DNA from: Alphaproteobacteria bacterium
GTDB lineage: Bacteria > Pseudomonadota > Alphaproteobacteria > Rhodobacterales > Rhodobacteraceae
NCBI GenBank assembly: GCA_003694465.1
Contig: RFKM01000333.1
Span: forward strand, 1 to 6,911
DNA: 6,911 nt
Reading direction: 5' to 3'
Under the pieces are notes generated by a model. The model was not told the origin of the DNA. It saw nothing but the letters and a program-made list of their open reading frames with translations, and did not search any database. Positions 6,827 through 6,911 of this stretch are shown in pieces. Every line of letters starts with the position of its first letter. Position 1 is the first letter of the stretch. Made by a program: the position numbers and the translations under genes.

Positions 6827-6911
6827 GGGGGCTCCTTGGTTCTGGGGCTTTGGCTGGCGTTGGGCCTTCATCGCTAAATGGACCCTCGCTCGCGCCGTTG
6901 CAAGCCGGCGC
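6827..6911 (-). promoter_or_regulatory. Upstream region of the AI-2E transporter gene
   Basis: The transporter ribosome binding site AAGGAG is the complement of 6832-6837, 5 bases before the ATG at 6826. Farther upstream is TTGCAA (6898-6903), which could be a -35 element, but the hexamer 17 bp downstream of it (CATTTA) is a poor -10. The region is cut by the window edge, so the true promoter may lie beyond it. On the + strand CTAAAT (6874-6879) could belong to a divergent gene starting outside the window; this is weak. Confidence 0.3.

Noticed and set aside
5516..6877. 453-codon open frame on the + strand opposite the AI-2E transporter and hdaA
   Set aside because: The translation is dominated by His, Arg, Gln, Asp and Gly, the mirror of a membrane-protein gene, and it has no ribosome site or family similarity.
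6878..6911. Possible + strand gene start at the window edge (ATG at 6878)
   Set aside because: Only 11 codons are visible, with no clear ribosome site and no recognisable product.

Overview
The window is GC-rich (roughly two-thirds G+C by eye) and densely coded. It reads as chromosomal DNA of an alphaproteobacterium, most likely Rhodobacterales (Rhodobacter/Paracoccus-like). The evidence is the style of the Ppx and HdaA proteins, the small secreted protein ending in an NGDIIIRRK-type tail, and an AI-2E transporter / hdaA / ppk1 / ppx neighbourhood that I recall from other alphaproteobacteria. The taxonomic call comes from protein resemblance in memory, not from a search.

Layout, left to right. 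A small exported protein of unknown function (16-312, +) converges on ppx (344-1879, -). Upstream of ppx on the same strand is ppk1 (1988-4189, -), separated by 108 bp that can fold into two GC-rich hairpins. A 138-bp divergent region follows, carrying an 8-bp direct repeat with a 10-bp period. Next is a DUF1295 integral membrane protein (4328-5002, +), which converges on hdaA (5037-5717, -). hdaA lies 2 bp downstream of an AI-2E/PerM-family membrane protein gene (5720-6826, -). The last 85 bases are the upstream region of that gene. No gene-free stretch exceeds 300 bases. I saw no rRNA, tRNA, CRISPR, insertion sequence or phage feature.

How the genes fit together. Ppk1 makes polyphosphate from ATP and Ppx hydrolyses it, so the ppk1-ppx pair is a complete synthesis and turnover module, probably on one transcript. 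HdaA is the AAA+ partner of the DNA sliding clamp that promotes inactivation of the initiator DnaA, and its start is translationally coupled to the transporter gene. The DUF1295 gene is reversed between hdaA and ppk1, so ppk1-ppx must have its own promoter in the 4190-4327 gap.

I found no convincing undescribed system; these are mostly conserved housekeeping genes. The best leads are the reversed DUF1295 gene inside the hdaA-ppk1 block, the helically phased direct repeat upstream of ppk1, the tandem hairpins between ppk1 and ppx, and the uncharacterised exported protein.
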